Positions 8,367 through 21,206 of a stretch of DNA of 64,000 nucleotides are shown in pieces; position 1 is the stretch's first letter, and each line of letters starts with the position of its first letter. Where the stretch lies: positions 372,001 to 436,000 of the forward strand of contig JAUSTR010000001.1 in assembly GCA_030812955.1 (NCBI GenBank), written 5' to 3'. The DNA is from Bacillus alveayuensis (lineage in GTDB: Bacteria > Bacillota > Bacilli > Bacillales > Aeribacillaceae). Both the position numbers and the translations under genes were made by a program. Below the pieces are notes generated by a model. It searched no databases. It had not been told where the DNA came from and was given only the letters and a program-made list of their open reading frames with translations.

Positions 8367-10520
8367 ATGAGAAGGATCGTTAAAAAGAAACTAAAAAAAC
8401 GAAAGGAAAATCATTTATCTAAATCGATTCAGTCCCTTCATTTTATTCATTATATCGTCTTAGCGATAATTTTATTTGTTGTTCTTTTTAGCAATGTAAA
8501 ACCGGATACATTCGATGCAAAGCTTTTTAGCATATCTGAGCAAACCATTTATGCACCAACAACCGTCGTTGATGAAGAAATGACAAAGAAAAAGCAAGAA
8601 GAAGCAGCGGCAAATGTTGAAGACCAATACGTATTAAATCAAGGATATGTAGAGAATAGTGTCACAATGGTTAAATCTATTTTTGATTCGATCATCGAAG
8701 TTTCAAAGCTTGCAGAACAAAATGGAGAAAATGAACATGTAGTGTCTGATGATATACAGAAAAAGCTACAAGAAACGTTAACTTCTGCCGTTTATGAAAA
8801 AATTCCAACGGATGTTTTTACTATTTTACTAAAAGCGAATGAATCGGAATTAAATTTAGCAAGAGATTCTGTTGTTACGGCCGTTCATAACATTATGAGC
8901 AAGCCGATTAAGGTGGAGCAAGTAGCAGAAGCTAGAGCTAGTGTGAAAAATGAACTGCAATATGTCAATTTATCAAATGAACTCGTTCAAGCAGCTGCTA
9001 AAATTGGTGAAATGGCGATTATTCCGAATTACACATTTGATGTACAAGCAACTGAAGCAAAAAGACAACAAGCCCGTGAAGAAGTTCAGGAAGTCCAAAT
9101 TAAACAAGGACAAATTATCGTTGAAGAAGGACAATTAATTGACAGGGAAGTCTACCGAAAGCTTGAATTGCTTGGATTATTGGACAATAAATATACGTTT
9201 CAGCCTTTTATTGGACTTTCCTTGCTGATTTTACTCATGATTTCTTTACTTATTTATTATGTGGAAAAGGAAAAAAAATTTTACATTAGTAAACATCAAT
9301 CTTTATTACTATACACGATTATTTTTAGTATTACACTTGCGATGATGAAAATCATCAGTTTGTTTCAAGAAATGGATTATTCCCATATTGGTTTTATCGT
9401 CCCAGTTTCAATGGGTGTTATGTTAATTAAACTGCTGATTAATCCTCGATTAGCGTTCGTAACGAGCTTAATCTTTGCGATATGTGGAAGTTTAATTTTT
9501 AATGAAGATGTAACGAGTACATTTAATTTTATTGTTGGTCTTTATTATTTATTCGGATGTTTGGCAGCCATTTTGTTTTTAGGAGAACATAATGTTCGTG
9601 CCAAAATCTTACAGGCTGGTCTTTTTGTTTCTTTAGTCAATGTTTTTGTCGTAACATCCGTTACATTAATTCAAAATGGCAGCACGTCTAATCTTGAAAT
9701 AGGCTCATACTTTGTTATGGCTGCTGTTTCTGGTGTTGTTTCATCTGTGTTAGCCATTGGGTTTCTGCCGTTTTTTGAATCAGGATTTGGTATTTTATCG
9801 ACGATGAAATTAATAGAATTATCTAACCCAAACCATCCGCTGTTACGTAAAATTTTGACGGAAGCCCCAGGCACTTATCATCATAGTGTCATGGTTGCGA
9901 ATTTAGCAGAGTCTGCTTGTGAAGCGATAGGGGCAAATGGGTTGCTAGCTAGGGTCGGCAGTTATTATCATGATATCGGTAAAACGAAACGACCTCACTA
10001 TTTCATCGAAAATCAAATGAATATGGAAAACCCGCATGATAAATTGTCAGCCCAGCTTAGTAAAAATATTATTATTGCCCATACAACAGAAGGGGCGGAA
10101 ATGTTAAGGAAGCATAAAATGCCTAAAGAATTTATTGATATCGCCGAGCAGCATCATGGTACTTCATTATTGAAATACTTTTATCATAAAGCTAAAGAAA
10201 ACAGTCATCATGAAATATTAGAAGAAGAGTTTCGCTATCCGGGACCAAAGCCACAAACAAAAGAAATTGCCGTGATCTCCATTGCCGATAGTGTAGAAGC
10301 TGCGGTACGATCCCTAAAAAATCCAACACCTGATAAAATCGAAAAGCTTGTGAAAGCTATTATTAAAGATCGGATTCAAGATGGACAGTTTGATGAATGC
10401 AATATTACATTTAAAGAACTTGATATCGTGGCAAAGTCTTTATGTGAAACATTAAAAGGAATTTTCCACTCACGAATTGAGTATCCTGAACTTGCAGATA
10501 AGAAGGTGAAACAAGCATGA
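8367..10520 (+). CDS. pgpH: Cyclic-di-AMP phosphodiesterase PgpH
   Basis: A 717-residue 7TMR-HD protein that hydrolyses c-di-AMP at the membrane. A positively charged N-terminus and first membrane segment (~residues 25-45) precede a large extracytoplasmic sensor domain. Seven membrane segments lie at roughly 270-470, then a cytoplasmic HD domain with [11 protein letters not shown] (H-D near 533-535) and [11 protein letters not shown]. The start at ATG 8367 is supported by GGGGAGG 9 bases upstream; in-frame GTG/ATG codons 18-21 bases earlier lie before that site. Its stop overlaps ybeY. Confidence 0.95.
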   Translation: MRRIVKKKLKKRKENHLSKSIQSLHFIHYIVLAIILFVVLFSNVKPDTFDAKLFSISEQTIYAPTTVVDEEMTKKKQEEAAANVEDQYVLNQGYVENSVTMVKSIFDSIIEVSKLAEQNGENEHVVSDDIQKKLQETLTSAVYEKIPTDVFTILLKANESELNLARDSVVTAVHNIMSKPIKVEQVAEARASVKNELQYVNLSNELVQAAAKIGEMAIIPNYTFDVQATEAKRQQAREEVQEVQIKQGQIIVEEGQLIDREVYRKLELLGLLDNKYTFQPFIGLSLLILLMISLLIYYVEKEKKFYISKHQSLLLYTIIFSITLAMMKIISLFQEMDYSHIGFIVPVSMGVMLIKLLINPRLAFVTSLIFAICGSLIFNEDVTSTFNFIVGLYYLFGCLAAILFLGEHNVRAKILQAGLFVSLVNVFVVTSVTLIQNGSTSNLEIGSYFVMAAVSGVVSSVLAIGFLPFFESGFGILSTMKLIELSNPNHPLLRKILTEAPGTYHHSVMVANLAESACEAIGANGLLARVGSYYHDIGKTKRPHYFIENQMNMENPHDKLSAQLSKNIIIAHTTEGAEMLRKHKMPKEFIDIAEQHHGTSLLKYFYHKAKENSHHEILEEEFRYPGPKPQTKEIAVISIADSVEAAVRSLKNPTPDKIEKLVKAIIKDRIQDGQFDECNITFKELDIVAKSLCETLKGIFHSRIEYPELADKKVKQA

Positions 10521-10993
10521 GATTAATGATTGATTTAGTAGATGAAACGAATACGTTGTCTAAAGAACAGTTGCAAATGGTTGAAAAATTATTACATTTT
10601 GCAGCAGAAGAAGAAAAGGTGGAAGACGGAGCTGAACTGTCTGTTACTTTTGTGACAAATGAAGAAATTCAAAAAATAAACCGTGAATATCGTGGGAAAG
10701 ACCAGCCGACAGATGTTATTTCCTTTGCTTTGGAGGAAATGGGAGAAGGGGAAGTAAAAGTTATTGGGGCTGATTTGCCGAAGGCGCTAGGAGATATTAT
10801 TATTTCCGTGGAAAAGGCCAAGGAGCAAGCGGAAGAATACGGACACTCGTTTATTCGTGAAATCGGCTTTTTAACGATACATGGTTTTCTTCATTTATTA
10901 GGATATGATCACATGACAGAAGAAGAAGAAAAAATCATGTTTGCAAGACAAAAGGAAATTTTGGAGAATTATGGCCTGCATCGATCCATTTAA
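10517..10993 (+). CDS. ybeY: rRNA maturation RNase YbeY
   Basis: A 158-residue single-strand endoribonuclease involved in 16S rRNA 3'-end processing and ribosome quality control. The metal site [11 protein letters not shown] gives H122, H126 and H132, exactly spaced for the family. The ATG overlaps the pgpH stop by 4 bases, indicating translational coupling. Together with nearby era (also 16S-3'-end linked) it forms the usual ribosome-maturation cluster. Confidence 0.97.
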   Translation: MRLMIDLVDETNTLSKEQLQMVEKLLHFAAEEEKVEDGAELSVTFVTNEEIQKINREYRGKDQPTDVISFALEEMGEGEVKVIGADLPKALGDIIISVEKAKEQAEEYGHSFIREIGFLTIHGFLHLLGYDHMTEEEEKIMFARQKEILENYGLHRSI

Positions 10994-11360
10994 ATCAAAT
11001 GGCAAAAGGTTTTTTCATAGCTTCGTATTTGCTTGGCAAGGAATCATCTCAACTGTAAAAAGTGAGAGGAATTTTCGAATACATCTTCTTGCATCTGTTC
11101 TTGTGATCATAGCCGGTATTTATTTTCGCATTAGTTTGCTTGAATGGATCATTCTTTTTTTATTGATTGGGGGTATATTGGCATTAGAATTAATCAATAC
11201 AGCGATTGAATGTGTCGTTGATTTAGTTATGCAGAAAAAATATCATCCCCTTGCGAAAACGGCAAAAGATGTAGGGGCAGGAGCGGTTTTGGTTTATGTG
11301 ATCATTTCTGTTATAATTGGAATACTCATCTTTATTCCTAAATTAACCATTCATCAATAG
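10971..11360 (+). CDS. dgkA: Undecaprenol/diacylglycerol kinase DgkA
   Basis: A 129-residue integral membrane kinase of the DgkA family; Gram-positive members phosphorylate undecaprenol. Three membrane segments are visible in the last ~95 residues, with the family motif [14 protein letters not shown] between the second and third. The start at ATG 10971, preceded by TTGGAG, overlaps ybeY by 23 bases; an earlier in-frame ATG at 10941 would overlap by 53 and add residues unlike the family. cdd and era follow. Confidence 0.92.
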   Translation: MACIDPFKSNGKRFFHSFVFAWQGIISTVKSERNFRIHLLASVLVIIAGIYFRISLLEWIILFLLIGGILALELINTAIECVVDLVMQKKYHPLAKTAKDVGAGAVLVYVIISVIIGILIFIPKLTIHQ

Positions 11361-11431
11361 TGAGAATTTTCTAAAAATTACACATGGAAAATATTGTGGA
11401 TATGCGGTAAAATATATTTATAAGCTGCTAG

Positions 11432-12752
<1,321 letters not shown>

Positions 12753-12867
12753 GCCTTTTGCCTTTTGATTAGAAAAATTTGTGTCTCATGAATTCGGAAA
12801 ATAGTGGTCAACATAAAAAATGAGTTGAATATCGCTACTACTCCTAATGAGGGAAGGTGGGGTTACT

Positions 12868-13011
12868 ATGTTAGATTTCACCTGGAGATTATTCACAAAA
12901 ACTGGTAATATTGATACGTATCTTCTTTTTAAGGAAATTGAAAAGGAATTGACAAACGGAGCTGAAACAGAAAAAGAAGAGTTAACTGAACTTGATTTTC
13001 CTGTTTCCTAA
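12868..13011 (+). CDS. yqzL: YqzL family small protein
   Basis: A 47-residue reading frame preceded by GGGAAGGTGGGG. It starts MLDFTWRLFTKTGNIDTYLL and ends ELDFPVS. This is the typical short YqzL protein found between era and recO in Bacillaceae; its function is unknown. There is no membrane segment, and the C-terminal half is strongly acidic. Confidence 0.85.
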   Translation: MLDFTWRLFTKTGNIDTYLLFKEIEKELTNGAETEKEELTELDFPVS

Positions 13012-13040
13012 AGCTATATCCAGTTGGATGGTGAACATGG

Positions 13041-13793
13041 TTGCTGCATAAATGTGAAGGAATTGTGATTCGAACAACTAATTACGGAGAAACGAATAAA
13101 GTTGTGACAATATATACGCGTGAAAAAGGAAAAGTTGGAGTAATGGCAAGAGGTGCGAACAAACCGAATAGTCGCCTCGCAGCTGTTACCCAACTTTTTA
13201 CTTATGGAACCTTTTTGTTTCAAAAATCATCTGGATTAGGCAGCCTTCAACAAGGGGAAACAATTCAATCTATGCGTGCAATTCGTGAGGATATTTTTCT
13301 TACAGCTTACGCTTCATATTTAACAGAACTGTTAGATAAAGGGACCGAAAATGAAAAACCAAATCCTTTTTTATTTGAACTTTATTATCAAACGCTACAC
13401 TTTTTAATGGAAGGGCTCGATCCAGATATTTTAATCAATATTTATGAGATGAAAATGTTAAATGTTTTTGGACTATATCCAGAATTAAATAAATGTGTCA
13501 TTTGTTCACAGAAAGAAGGAACCTTTCATTTTTCATTAAAGGAAAATGGTTTTATTTGTCATCGATGTTTTGAACATGACCCATATCGTTTAATGATTTC
13601 ATCTACAGTTGTTAAACTGTTGAGAGTATTTTATTATTTAGATCTGTCACGTCTTGGTCAAGTTTCAGTGAAGGATGAAACAAAAAAAGAATTAAGATGG
13701 GTCATTGATGAATATTATCAAGAATACTCGGGACTTTCATTAAAGTCAAAAAGGTTTTTAAAACAGCTTGACAATTTGCGTAATAAGTTGTAA
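13041..13793 (+). CDS. recO: DNA repair protein RecO
   Basis: A 250-residue recombination mediator that helps load RecA with RecF/RecR. The N-terminal OB fold begins [17 protein letters not shown], and a zinc site of two C-x2-C pairs (CVIC and CHRC, residues ~150-180) is intact. The start is TTG at 13041, supported by family-wide alignment of the N-terminus and a GGTG upstream. It begins 29 bases after yqzL. Confidence 0.95.
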   Translation: MLHKCEGIVIRTTNYGETNKVVTIYTREKGKVGVMARGANKPNSRLAAVTQLFTYGTFLFQKSSGLGSLQQGETIQSMRAIREDIFLTAYASYLTELLDKGTENEKPNPFLFELYYQTLHFLMEGLDPDILINIYEMKMLNVFGLYPELNKCVICSQKEGTFHFSLKENGFICHRCFEHDPYRLMISSTVVKLLRVFYYLDLSRLGQVSVKDETKKELRWVIDEYYQEYSGLSLKSKRFLKQLDNLRNKL

Positions 13794-13811
13794 ATGATAA
13801 TATTGACAATA

Positions 13812-13840
13812 TGATCATTTTTCATTACGATTTTTATAAT
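13812..13840 (+). promoter_or_regulatory. Candidate promoter of glyQS leader
   Basis: A perfect TATAAT at 13835-13840 lies 17 bases after TGATCA (13812-13817), just upstream of the T-box. The -35 is poor. Confidence 0.45.
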
Positions 13841-13849
13841 TGCATAGTG

Positions 13850-14050
13850 ATTGCGTTGAAGGAAAGGAGTACTTACGTTTTCCATAAAAAGCGACCTTAG
13901 GATGGTGGAAGCTAAGGTATGGATCGTAAGGAAGGGCGTTCTGGAGCAATGCGTTGGAAAAGTGGCTGATGGATTTCAGCAAATAGGGTGGAACCGCGGG
14001 TTAACTCTCGTCCCTATGCATAAAACTTGCATAGAGATGAGAGTTTTTTT
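13850..14050 (+). promoter_or_regulatory. T-box riboswitch controlling glyQS
   Basis: The leader has GCGTTG (13853-13858) pairing with CAATGC at the base of stem I. Distal CTTACG/CGTAAG pairing is followed by GGC (13935-13937), a fitting glycine specifier. The canonical T-box GGGTGGAACCGCGGG lies at 13986-14000. A strong terminator whose outer arms AACTCTC and GAGAGTT enclose a second stem, ending in seven T, finishes the leader. Uncharged tRNA-Gly is expected to favour the antiterminator and switch on the synthetase genes. Confidence 0.93.
14003..14050 (+). terminator. Regulated terminator of the glyQS T-box
   Basis: AACTCTC and GAGAGTT enclose a second stem around CTATGCA/TGCATAG, followed by TTTTTTT. 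It overlaps the antiterminator partner of the T-box sequence. Confidence 0.88.
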
Positions 14051-14101
14051 GATGCTTTTTATTTTCTCAATGATTTTTAAAGATTTATTGGAGGTGCTAA
14101 T

Positions 14102-14995
14102 ATGATGAATATTCAAGAAATGATTTTAACCTTGCAAAAGCATTGGGCTGATTATGGCTGTATTTTAATGCAGGCATATGATGTTGAAAAAGGGGCGGGA
14201 ACAATGAGCCCTTATACGTTTTTGCGCAGTATTGGTCCAGAACCATGGAATGTAGCCTATGTTGAGCCGTCAAGAAGACCAGTTGATGGTCGCTATGGTG
14301 AGAACCCAAACCGTTTATATCAACACCATCAATTTCAGGTGATCATGAAGCCATCACCACATAATATTCAAGAAATTTACTTAGATTCTCTCAAAGCATT
14401 AGGTATTGATCCATTAAAACATGATATTCGCTTTGTTGAGGACAACTGGGAAGCCCCTACACTAGGAGCAGCTGGTCTAGGCTGGGAAGTATGGTTAGAT
14501 GGGATGGAAATAACACAGTTTACGTATTTCCAGCAAGTTGGTGGTTTGGAATGTAAACCCGTATCTGTAGAAATCACATACGGTATTGAACGTTTAGCCT
14601 CTTACATTCAGGATAAAGAAAATGTTTTTGACTTAGAATGGACAGATGGTTTTACAGTTCGTGATATTTTCTTAATGCCTGAATATGAACATTCTAAATA
14701 TACATTTGAAACATCAGATACGGAAATGCTTTTAAATTTATTTAATATTTACGAAAAGGAAGCACATCGTCAAATGGATGAAGGTCTTGTACATCCAGCT
14801 TATGACTATGTTTTAAAATGTTCTCATACGTTTAATCAATTGGATGCTAAAGGAGCCATATCTGTAACAGAGCGAACCGGTTATATTGCAAGAGTTCGTC
14901 AATTAGCTAGAAAAGTAGCGAAAACTTACTATGAAGAACGAGAAAAATTAGGTTTTCCGATGTTAAAAGAAAAGGAGGCGAACCGTGATGAGTAA
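14102..14995 (+). CDS. glyQ: Glycyl-tRNA synthetase alpha subunit
   Basis: A 297-residue catalytic alpha subunit of the alpha2beta2 class II glycyl-tRNA synthetase. It begins [19 protein letters not shown] and contains [16 protein letters not shown], both family hallmarks. GGAGG lies 7 bases before the first of two adjacent ATGs. The gene follows the glycine T-box and ends 8 bases inside glyS, so both subunits are made from one regulated mRNA. Confidence 0.97.
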   Translation: MMNIQEMILTLQKHWADYGCILMQAYDVEKGAGTMSPYTFLRSIGPEPWNVAYVEPSRRPVDGRYGENPNRLYQHHQFQVIMKPSPHNIQEIYLDSLKALGIDPLKHDIRFVEDNWEAPTLGAAGLGWEVWLDGMEITQFTYFQQVGGLECKPVSVEITYGIERLASYIQDKENVFDLEWTDGFTVRDIFLMPEYEHSKYTFETSDTEMLLNLFNIYEKEAHRQMDEGLVHPAYDYVLKCSHTFNQLDAKGAISVTERTGYIARVRQLARKVAKTYYEEREKLGFPMLKEKEANRDE

Positions 14996-17051
14996 ACGTG
15001 ATTTATTAATTGAAATAGGTCTTGAAGAGATGCCTGCAAGATTTGTCTCTGATGCGATTAACCAACTCGCAGAGAAGGTCGAAAATTGGATGTGTGAACA
15101 AAATATTTCCTACAGTGAAATGAAACAATTTTCAACCCCAAGGCGCTTATCTGTTTTGCTTACAAATGTTGCCGAAAAGCAGAAGGATATTCAAGAAGAG
15201 GCAAAAGGTCCTGCCAAAAAGATTGCTCTTGATCATGAAGGAAATTGGACAAAAGCAGCAATTGGTTTTTCACGTGGCCAAGGTGCATCTGTTGAGGATA
15301 TTTATTTTAAAGAAGTGAATGGGACAGAATATGCCTTCGTGCAAAAGTTTATGAAAGGAAAAGAAACGAAAGAATTGCTAGTAGGTTTAAAAGAGATCAT
15401 TGAAAGTTTAACATTCCCAAAAAATATGCGCTGGGGAAGCTATGATCTTCGTTATGTAAGACCAATACAATGGTTAACAGTTCTTTTTGGCAATGACGTG
15501 ATTCCATTTTCCATAACGGATGTCCAAACTGGAAATATTACATATGGACATCGTTTTATTGGACAAAAAGTTGAACTAGCGGATCCTTCTGAATATGAAG
15601 AAGCCTTATTAGAGAATTTTTGTATAGCAAATGCTGATAAAAGAAAGCAAGTCATTCGGGATCAAATAAAAGCTATTGAAAAAGAAAAGAACTGGGTGAT
15701 TCCGATTGATGAGGACCTGTTAGAGGAAGTCACAAACCTAGTAGAATATCCTACAGCCCTTTACGGTTCATTTGAAAACGAGTATTTAAATCTTCCGGAA
15801 GAAGTGTTGATTACAACGATGCGTGAACATCAGCGTTACTTTCCGGTAAAAGATCAGTCAGGCAAGTTGCTGCCATATTTTATCACTGTTCGAAATGGAG
15901 ATCGCCATTACTTAGAAAATGTAGCGCGAGGAAACGAAAAAGTATTGCGTGCGCGATTAGCTGATGCAAATTTCTTCTATCGAGAAGATCAAAAATTAAC
16001 AATCGAAAAAGCTCAGGAAAAATTAGAGAAAATTGTCTTCCATGAGGAATTAGGAACAGTTGGCGAAAAAGTGCGGCGAATCGTAAAACTTTCCAAGCAA
16101 TTGGCCAATAGGCTTCCAATACCAGAACATGATATGGAAAATGTAGAAAGAGCCGCATCTATTTGTAAATTCGACTTAGTTACACAGATGGTTTATGAAT
16201 TTCCTGAGTTGCAAGGAATAATGGGTGAAAAATACGCACGGCTAAAAGGGGAAAAAGAAGAAGTAGCTACGGCTATCAATGAGCATTATATGCCTCGCCT
16301 TGCTTCCGACGATACGCCTAAATCGACAATTGGAGCTATTGTAGGGATTGCAGATAAATTAGATACGATTGTTGGATTTTTCTCGATTGGGAAAATTCCT
16401 TCAGGGTCACAAGATCCATACGCATTACGGAGACAGGCTAGTGGGATTGTGCAAATCCTAAAAGATAAGAAATGGCGCATCCCATTACATGAACTTTTTT
16501 CAATGGCAATCGAACAATATCCTATTAAAGATGATGAGTCTTTACAATCAGAGCTGCTGTCGTTTTTGCAAATGCGTGTTAAACATGTATTACAAGAAGA
16601 AGGAATCCGCTACGACATTATTGACGCTGTATTACAGTCTACGTATCATGAAATTAATTCATATTTTGAACGAGCAAGGGAGTTAGCGAATGAGGTCCAT
16701 TCACAAGATTTTAAAGAAGTAGTCGAAGCTTTATCACGTGTGATCAATATTTCTAAAAAAGGAGAATATCGAGAAATTCATCCTAATTTATTTGAAAAAG
16801 AAGAAGAACATGCTTTATATAAAGCATATCTTCAATTGCAGCAACAATATAGCACATTATCTAAAGTAGGAGACTTCAAGGAAATATTTGCACAGTTCAA
16901 AGCATTAAAAGAGACCATTAGTAAATACTTTGATCATATTATGGTGATGACCGAGGATCAAGATGTTCAAGAAAACCGGCTTGCCCAAATGGTTCATTTA
17001 GCTCATATCATCACATCCTTTGCAAATATGAATACCATTGTCGTAAAATAA
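14988..17051 (+). CDS. glyS: Glycyl-tRNA synthetase beta subunit
   Basis: A 687-residue beta subunit that binds tRNA and carries an HD-like and an anticodon-binding region. The N-terminus [19 protein letters not shown] is the family signature; LYQ-LQQQY-type helices form the C-terminal anticodon domain. The start at ATG 14988 follows AGGAGG by 9 bases; a GTG directly before it is an equally close alternative. It overlaps glyQ. Confidence 0.97.
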   Translation: MSKRDLLIEIGLEEMPARFVSDAINQLAEKVENWMCEQNISYSEMKQFSTPRRLSVLLTNVAEKQKDIQEEAKGPAKKIALDHEGNWTKAAIGFSRGQGASVEDIYFKEVNGTEYAFVQKFMKGKETKELLVGLKEIIESLTFPKNMRWGSYDLRYVRPIQWLTVLFGNDVIPFSITDVQTGNITYGHRFIGQKVELADPSEYEEALLENFCIANADKRKQVIRDQIKAIEKEKNWVIPIDEDLLEEVTNLVEYPTALYGSFENEYLNLPEEVLITTMREHQRYFPVKDQSGKLLPYFITVRNGDRHYLENVARGNEKVLRARLADANFFYREDQKLTIEKAQEKLEKIVFHEELGTVGEKVRRIVKLSKQLANRLPIPEHDMENVERAASICKFDLVTQMVYEFPELQGIMGEKYARLKGEKEEVATAINEHYMPRLASDDTPKSTIGAIVGIADKLDTIVGFFSIGKIPSGSQDPYALRRQASGIVQILKDKKWRIPLHELFSMAIEQYPIKDDESLQSELLSFLQMRVKHVLQEEGIRYDIIDAVLQSTYHEINSYFERARELANEVHSQDFKEVVEALSRVINISKKGEYREIHPNLFEKEEEHALYKAYLQLQQQYSTLSKVGDFKEIFAQFKALKETISKYFDHIMVMTEDQDVQENRLAQMVHLAHIITSFANMNTIVVK

Positions 17052-17218
17052 CATATAAAGGTTAAGACGATTATCCTGTGGATAATCGTCTTCCTTATTT
17101 TTTATCATCCATAAATAGTATATAATATTTCTATATAGTATAACCTAATCATTTCCCTTTACGTCATTTCTGAAGGTTAAAATTTCCTTTTTTTATTATA
17201 GGCTTTTGCTTGAAGGTG

Positions 17219-17857
17219 GTGAGGACAATAGAACTGAATAAACGGCAAGAACAGATTTTACAAATCGTGAAAGAGAACGGACCGATAACAGGCGAGCATA
17301 TAGCGGATAAGCTCAATTTAACAAGAGCAACACTTCGTCCAGATTTAGCGATCTTAACAATGGCTGGATACTTAGAAGCACGACCACGGGTAGGTTACTT
17401 TTATACAGGAAAATCAGGTACGCAATTATTATCAGATAAATTAAAAAAGCTTAAAGTTAAAGATTTTCAATCCATACCAGTTGTTGTGAATGAAAATGTA
17501 TCAGTCTATGATGCAATATGCACGATGTTTTTGGAAGATGTTGGAACTTTGATTGTCGTCGATGACAAATCATTATTAGTTGGTATATTATCAAGAAAAG
17601 ATTTGTTGCGGGCAAGCATCGGTAAACAAGATCTAACATCCATTCCAGTTCATATTATCATGACGAGAATGCCGAATATAACGGTTTGCAGGAGAGATGA
17701 TCTCATTATCGATGTGGCGAAAACGCTCATCGAAAAACAAATTGATGCGATCCCGGTGATTAAAGAAACAGATGAAGGCTTTGAAGTAGTTGGGAGAATT
17801 ACCAAAACGAACATGACGAAAATTTTAGTTGGACTTGTGGATAATGAGATTATCTAA
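17219..17857 (+). CDS. ccpN: Transcriptional repressor CcpN
   Basis: A 212-residue repressor of gluconeogenic genes (gapB, pckA and sr1 in B. subtilis). It has an N-terminal winged helix (residues ~5-60, LTRATLRPDLAILTM) and two CBS domains (~75-205) that sense nucleotides. There is no ATG: GTG 17219 gives MRTIELNK, aligned to the family, while TTG 17210 would add three residues; the GAAGGTGGTGAGG stretch crowds both. yqfL follows after 19 bases, the conserved carbon-metabolism pair. Confidence 0.93.
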   Translation: MRTIELNKRQEQILQIVKENGPITGEHIADKLNLTRATLRPDLAILTMAGYLEARPRVGYFYTGKSGTQLLSDKLKKLKVKDFQSIPVVVNENVSVYDAICTMFLEDVGTLIVVDDKSLLVGILSRKDLLRASIGKQDLTSIPVHIIMTRMPNITVCRRDDLIIDVAKTLIEKQIDAIPVIKETDEGFEVVGRITKTNMTKILVGLVDNEII

Positions 17858-17876
17858 TTAGAAATGGGGGAATGGA

Positions 17877-18683
17877 ATGAGTAATCGGATCATATATGTC
17901 GTGTCTGACTCTGTAGGAGAGACAGCAGATTTAGTCGTAAAAGCAGCAATCAGTCAATTTAATGGGTCAACACACGACACCATTGTCAAACACATTCCGT
18001 ATGTAGAAGATAAAGAAACGATTAAGGAAGTCATTTCATTAGCTAAATTGGATCAAGCGATAATTTGCTTTACACTAGTTGTACCTGAACTGAGAAATTA
18101 TTTAATTGCAGAGGCGACAAAAGAAGGAGTTGTCTATCATGATATCATCGGGCCATTAATAGATAAAATGGAAAGTTCTTATGGTATGAAGGCAAAATAT
18201 GAACCTGGCCGTGTACGAAAGCTCGATGATGATTATTTTAAAAAAGTAGAAGCGATTGAATTTGCCGTAAAGTATGATGATGGCCGAGATCCACGCGGAA
18301 TTATGAAAGCAGATATCGTACTTATAGGTGTTTCTAGAACATCTAAAACACCTCTTTCACAATATTTGGCTCTAAAGCGATTTAAGGTTGCTAATGTTCC
18401 AATCGTTCCTGAAGTTGACCCGCCAGAAGAGCTTTTTAAAGTTCCTTCACAAAAATGTATTGGTCTTAAAATAAGTCCAGAAAAACTAAACTTTATTAGA
18501 CGTGAGCGTTTGAAATCGTTAGGTTTAAATGATCAAGCTGTCTATGCGAATATTAATCGAATTAAAGAAGAATTGGCCTTTTTTGAAAAGGTAGTAGAAA
18601 AAATTGGTTGTCAAGTGATTGATGTTTCAAATAAAGCTGTAGAGGAAACGGCTAACATTATTCAAACGATTATGAACAGCTAA
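17877..18683 (+). CDS. yqfL: Pyruvate phosphate dikinase regulatory protein
   Basis: A 268-residue protein of the PDRP/DUF299 family: bifunctional kinase/pyrophosphorylases that switch PEP-forming enzymes on and off. It begins [15 protein letters not shown], and the P-loop-like [15 protein letters not shown] near residues 150-165 is intact. GGGGGAATG precedes the ATG. Its pairing with ccpN suggests joint control of PEP/pyruvate flux; the actual target enzyme is not in this window. Confidence 0.93.
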   Translation: MSNRIIYVVSDSVGETADLVVKAAISQFNGSTHDTIVKHIPYVEDKETIKEVISLAKLDQAIICFTLVVPELRNYLIAEATKEGVVYHDIIGPLIDKMESSYGMKAKYEPGRVRKLDDDYFKKVEAIEFAVKYDDGRDPRGIMKADIVLIGVSRTSKTPLSQYLALKRFKVANVPIVPEVDPPEELFKVPSQKCIGLKISPEKLNFIRRERLKSLGLNDQAVYANINRIKEELAFFEKVVEKIGCQVIDVSNKAVEETANIIQTIMNS

Positions 18684-18702
18684 ATGAAATAGTTAGCCAA
18701 GG

Positions 18703-18749
18703 AAACCTGCTTTTTTCCAATATGTTGATGTGGAAACAAGTAGGTTTTT
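18703..18749 (+). terminator. Intrinsic terminator after yqfL
   Basis: AAACCTGCTT (18703-18712) pairs with AAGTAGGTTT (18738-18747), with inner TTTCCA/TGGAAA pairing, and ends in a T run. Confidence 0.85.
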
Positions 18750-18814
18750 GTTTGCAGCTGCACTAAACCACAAATGTTAATATGTTTGTCGTTCAATAAC
18801 GATTTAATATTTTT

Positions 18815-18933
18815 GGCCTTTTCTAAAAGATTGTTGCTTTACTATACAATAGCTTTTCGACTGCAGGAAAGCGATACGCTTGCTATGTCACGCTAAAGCC
18901 AGTCGAAAAGCAACAAAGTTTACGAAAACAGCC
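18815..18933 (+). mobile_element. MITE-like element copy 2 (C-deleted form)
   Basis: A 119-bp member with left end GGCCTTTTCT and right end GAAAACAGCC. It keeps hairpin A and the first half of B, then jumps to the right arm at a CACGCTAAAGCC-AGTCG junction, losing C. Flanking octamers ATATTTTT (18807-18814) and ATATTTTA (18934-18941) match at 7 of 8. Between here and dnaG there is no gene, only promoter-like sequence. Confidence 0.8.
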
Positions 18934-19216
18934 ATATTTTAAATAAATAATAATGGAAGATTAAAGAGGAATGTATTATAATAAAAAATTGTGATAAAAA
19001 TATACGATTTTAGGTTTAGACTTAAAAAAATGCGAATAAACTATTTATTGTAAGTTGTCAAGAGCCCTGATCCAAATATATTCGACATCAACTGTCATGA
19101 ATAAGCACAAATTCCCCTTTTTCTTTAAAAATATTGCAGGAATTTTTGAAGTGATGGAGAATTAGTGAAATATAACGAAAAGTTTTGTCGATGCTTATGC
19201 CATGTGTCGCAATGTG

Positions 19217-19245
19217 TTGCCAAATATGTGGTCATGATCTAAAAT
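19217..19245 (+). promoter_or_regulatory. Promoter of the dnaG-sigA operon
   Basis: TTGCCA (19217-19222) and TAAAAT (19240-19245), spacer 17, about 110 bases before dnaG. A second candidate, TTGTCA (19055) with TATATT (19077), lies further upstream. Confidence 0.55.
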
Positions 19246-19354
19246 ATGTAAAATGTTAACTGCCATCATTATATCAAAAATTTAGAAAAAATATTGTCGA
19301 ATCTTGAAGGAGAATAAAAAAGAATCTCGAATATGTTTTTACGGAGTGTTTTGC

Positions 19355-21154
19355 ATGGGAAAACGAATTCCCGATGAATTGATCGAAGAAATTCAAAAGT
19401 CGGTAGACATAGTTGATGTCATTGGTGAATACGTTCAACTAAGAAAGCAAGGACGTAACTATTTTGGTCTTTGTCCGTTCCACGGTGAAAACACCCCTTC
19501 ATTTTCTGTTTCGCCCGAAAAGCAAATTTTTCATTGCTTTGGCTGTGGAACTGGCGGGAATGTTATTTCCTTTTTGATGCAAATAGAAGGATATACCTTC
19601 TTAGAAGCTGTGACAAATTTGGCTGAAAAGGCAGATATTTCACTACCAGATGAGCTTCAACAAGCTCAAGACTTTCCGAGAAAGACAAGCAATGAAGCGG
19701 AACGAATGATTCAAGTATATGAGCTTGCAAATAAATTTTACCATCATTTGCTGCTAAATACAAAAGAGGGGCAGAATGCTTTAAATTACTTATTGACAAG
19801 GGGATTTTCAGAAGAAATCATTAAAACATTTGAAATAGGCTATGCGCTCAATCAGAAAGAATTTATGACAAGGTTTTTAATGAAAAAAGGCTTTTCACTA
19901 GAGTTTTTAGAAAAAGCCGGATTGATGATTCAAAAAGAAGACGGATCGTATTTTGATCGGTTTCGAGACAGAATTATATTTCCAATTAAAGACCATAATG
20001 GAAAAGTCATTGCTTTCTCGGGAAGGGTCATGAATAATGGTGATCAACCGAAATATTTAAATAGCCCTGAAACGAAAATTTTTAACAAAAGGAAAATATT
20101 GTATAACTTCCATCAAGCAAGGCTACATATTCGGAAAAAACAAGAGGTTGTTTTATTTGAAGGTTTTGCTGATGTTATTTCTGCCGTTAAAGCGGGTATT
20201 CTTCATTCTGTTGCAACAATGGGGACATCGCTTACAGAAGAGCATGCGAAGTTGTTAAGTCGTCATGCAGAGACTGTGATCATTTGTTATGACTCGGATT
20301 CTGCTGGTGTTGAGGCTACCTTTCGCGCTTCAAAGTTATTGAGCCATGCTGGATGTAAAGTAAAGGTTGCCATGGTGCCTGAAGGTTATGACCCTGATGA
20401 CTACATTAAACAATTTGGTGAGGAAAAATTTAGACAAGATGTAGTAGGGGCAAGTGTTACGTTAATGGCATTTAAAATGCAGTATTACCGGAAAGGAAAA
20501 AAACTTCAAGATGAGGCAGATCGGTTAAAGTATATAGAAGAAATAATTGACGAACTAAGTATGATTTCAAATGAAATAGAGCAAGAGCTATACTTAAAAC
20601 AGCTTGCGGAAGAGTTCTCCTTATCAAAAGATACTTTAAAATCCCAGCTGAAAGAGCGGCTCGCTGCAAAGAAACGAGATCGTGACCGAAACAAACAAGC
20701 AGCCATTTTTTATCAAGTTCCGCAAACTCGACCGCTATTACCAGCATTTCATAATGCTGAACGCATGTTAATTGCTCATATGCTCCGAAATAAAGAAGTG
20801 GCGGAACGAGTTTTACGTGAAATTGGTGTAGAGTTTAACATCGAAGAGCATCGTGCCATTGTCACATATTTATATGCCTATTATGAAGAAGGGCATGATC
20901 CAAATATTAGCCACTTTTTAAGTAAGCTTCCTCATGAAACGTTGTCTCGTGTCGTTTCTGACATTGCCATGATGAACATAAATACAGAAACAAATGACAA
21001 GGAAATAAAGGATTACATCACTCATGTGTTGAAACAGAGAGAGATGTCTATCTTAAAAGAGAAGGAGGCTGAAAAAAAAGAAGCTGAAAGACAGAAGGAT
21101 TATATAAAAGCAGCACAAATTGCCATGGAGCTAATTCAATTGAAAAAACGTTAA
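19355..21154 (+). CDS. dnaG: DNA primase
   Basis: A 599-residue primase that lays RNA primers at replication forks. The N-terminal zinc ribbon has C40, H43, C61 and C64 (CPFHGE and HCFGCG), followed by a TOPRIM core with VVLFEGFADVI and CYDSDSAG. The C-terminal helicase-binding domain (~450-599) ends in lysine-rich helices. The start at ATG 19355 (MGKRIPDEL) follows ACGGAG by 8 bases; 17 upstream in-frame residues are unlike the family. sigA follows after 52 bases. Confidence 0.97.
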   Translation: MGKRIPDELIEEIQKSVDIVDVIGEYVQLRKQGRNYFGLCPFHGENTPSFSVSPEKQIFHCFGCGTGGNVISFLMQIEGYTFLEAVTNLAEKADISLPDELQQAQDFPRKTSNEAERMIQVYELANKFYHHLLLNTKEGQNALNYLLTRGFSEEIIKTFEIGYALNQKEFMTRFLMKKGFSLEFLEKAGLMIQKEDGSYFDRFRDRIIFPIKDHNGKVIAFSGRVMNNGDQPKYLNSPETKIFNKRKILYNFHQARLHIRKKQEVVLFEGFADVISAVKAGILHSVATMGTSLTEEHAKLLSRHAETVIICYDSDSAGVEATFRASKLLSHAGCKVKVAMVPEGYDPDDYIKQFGEEKFRQDVVGASVTLMAFKMQYYRKGKKLQDEADRLKYIEEIIDELSMISNEIEQELYLKQLAEEFSLSKDTLKSQLKERLAAKKRDRDRNKQAAIFYQVPQTRPLLPAFHNAERMLIAHMLRNKEVAERVLREIGVEFNIEEHRAIVTYLYAYYEEGHDPNISHFLSKLPHETLSRVVSDIAMMNINTETNDKEIKDYITHVLKQREMSILKEKEAEKKEAERQKDYIKAAQIAMELIQLKKR

Positions 21155-21206
21155 ATCGTTTTAAAATAGATCTGATGTTTGTAATAGTTTGGAAGGAGGG
21201 GATCCA

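Noticed and set aside
13902..14105. 67-codon plus-strand frame before glyQ
   Set aside because: It runs through the T-box specifier, antiterminator and terminator; the RNA structure explains the sequence fully.
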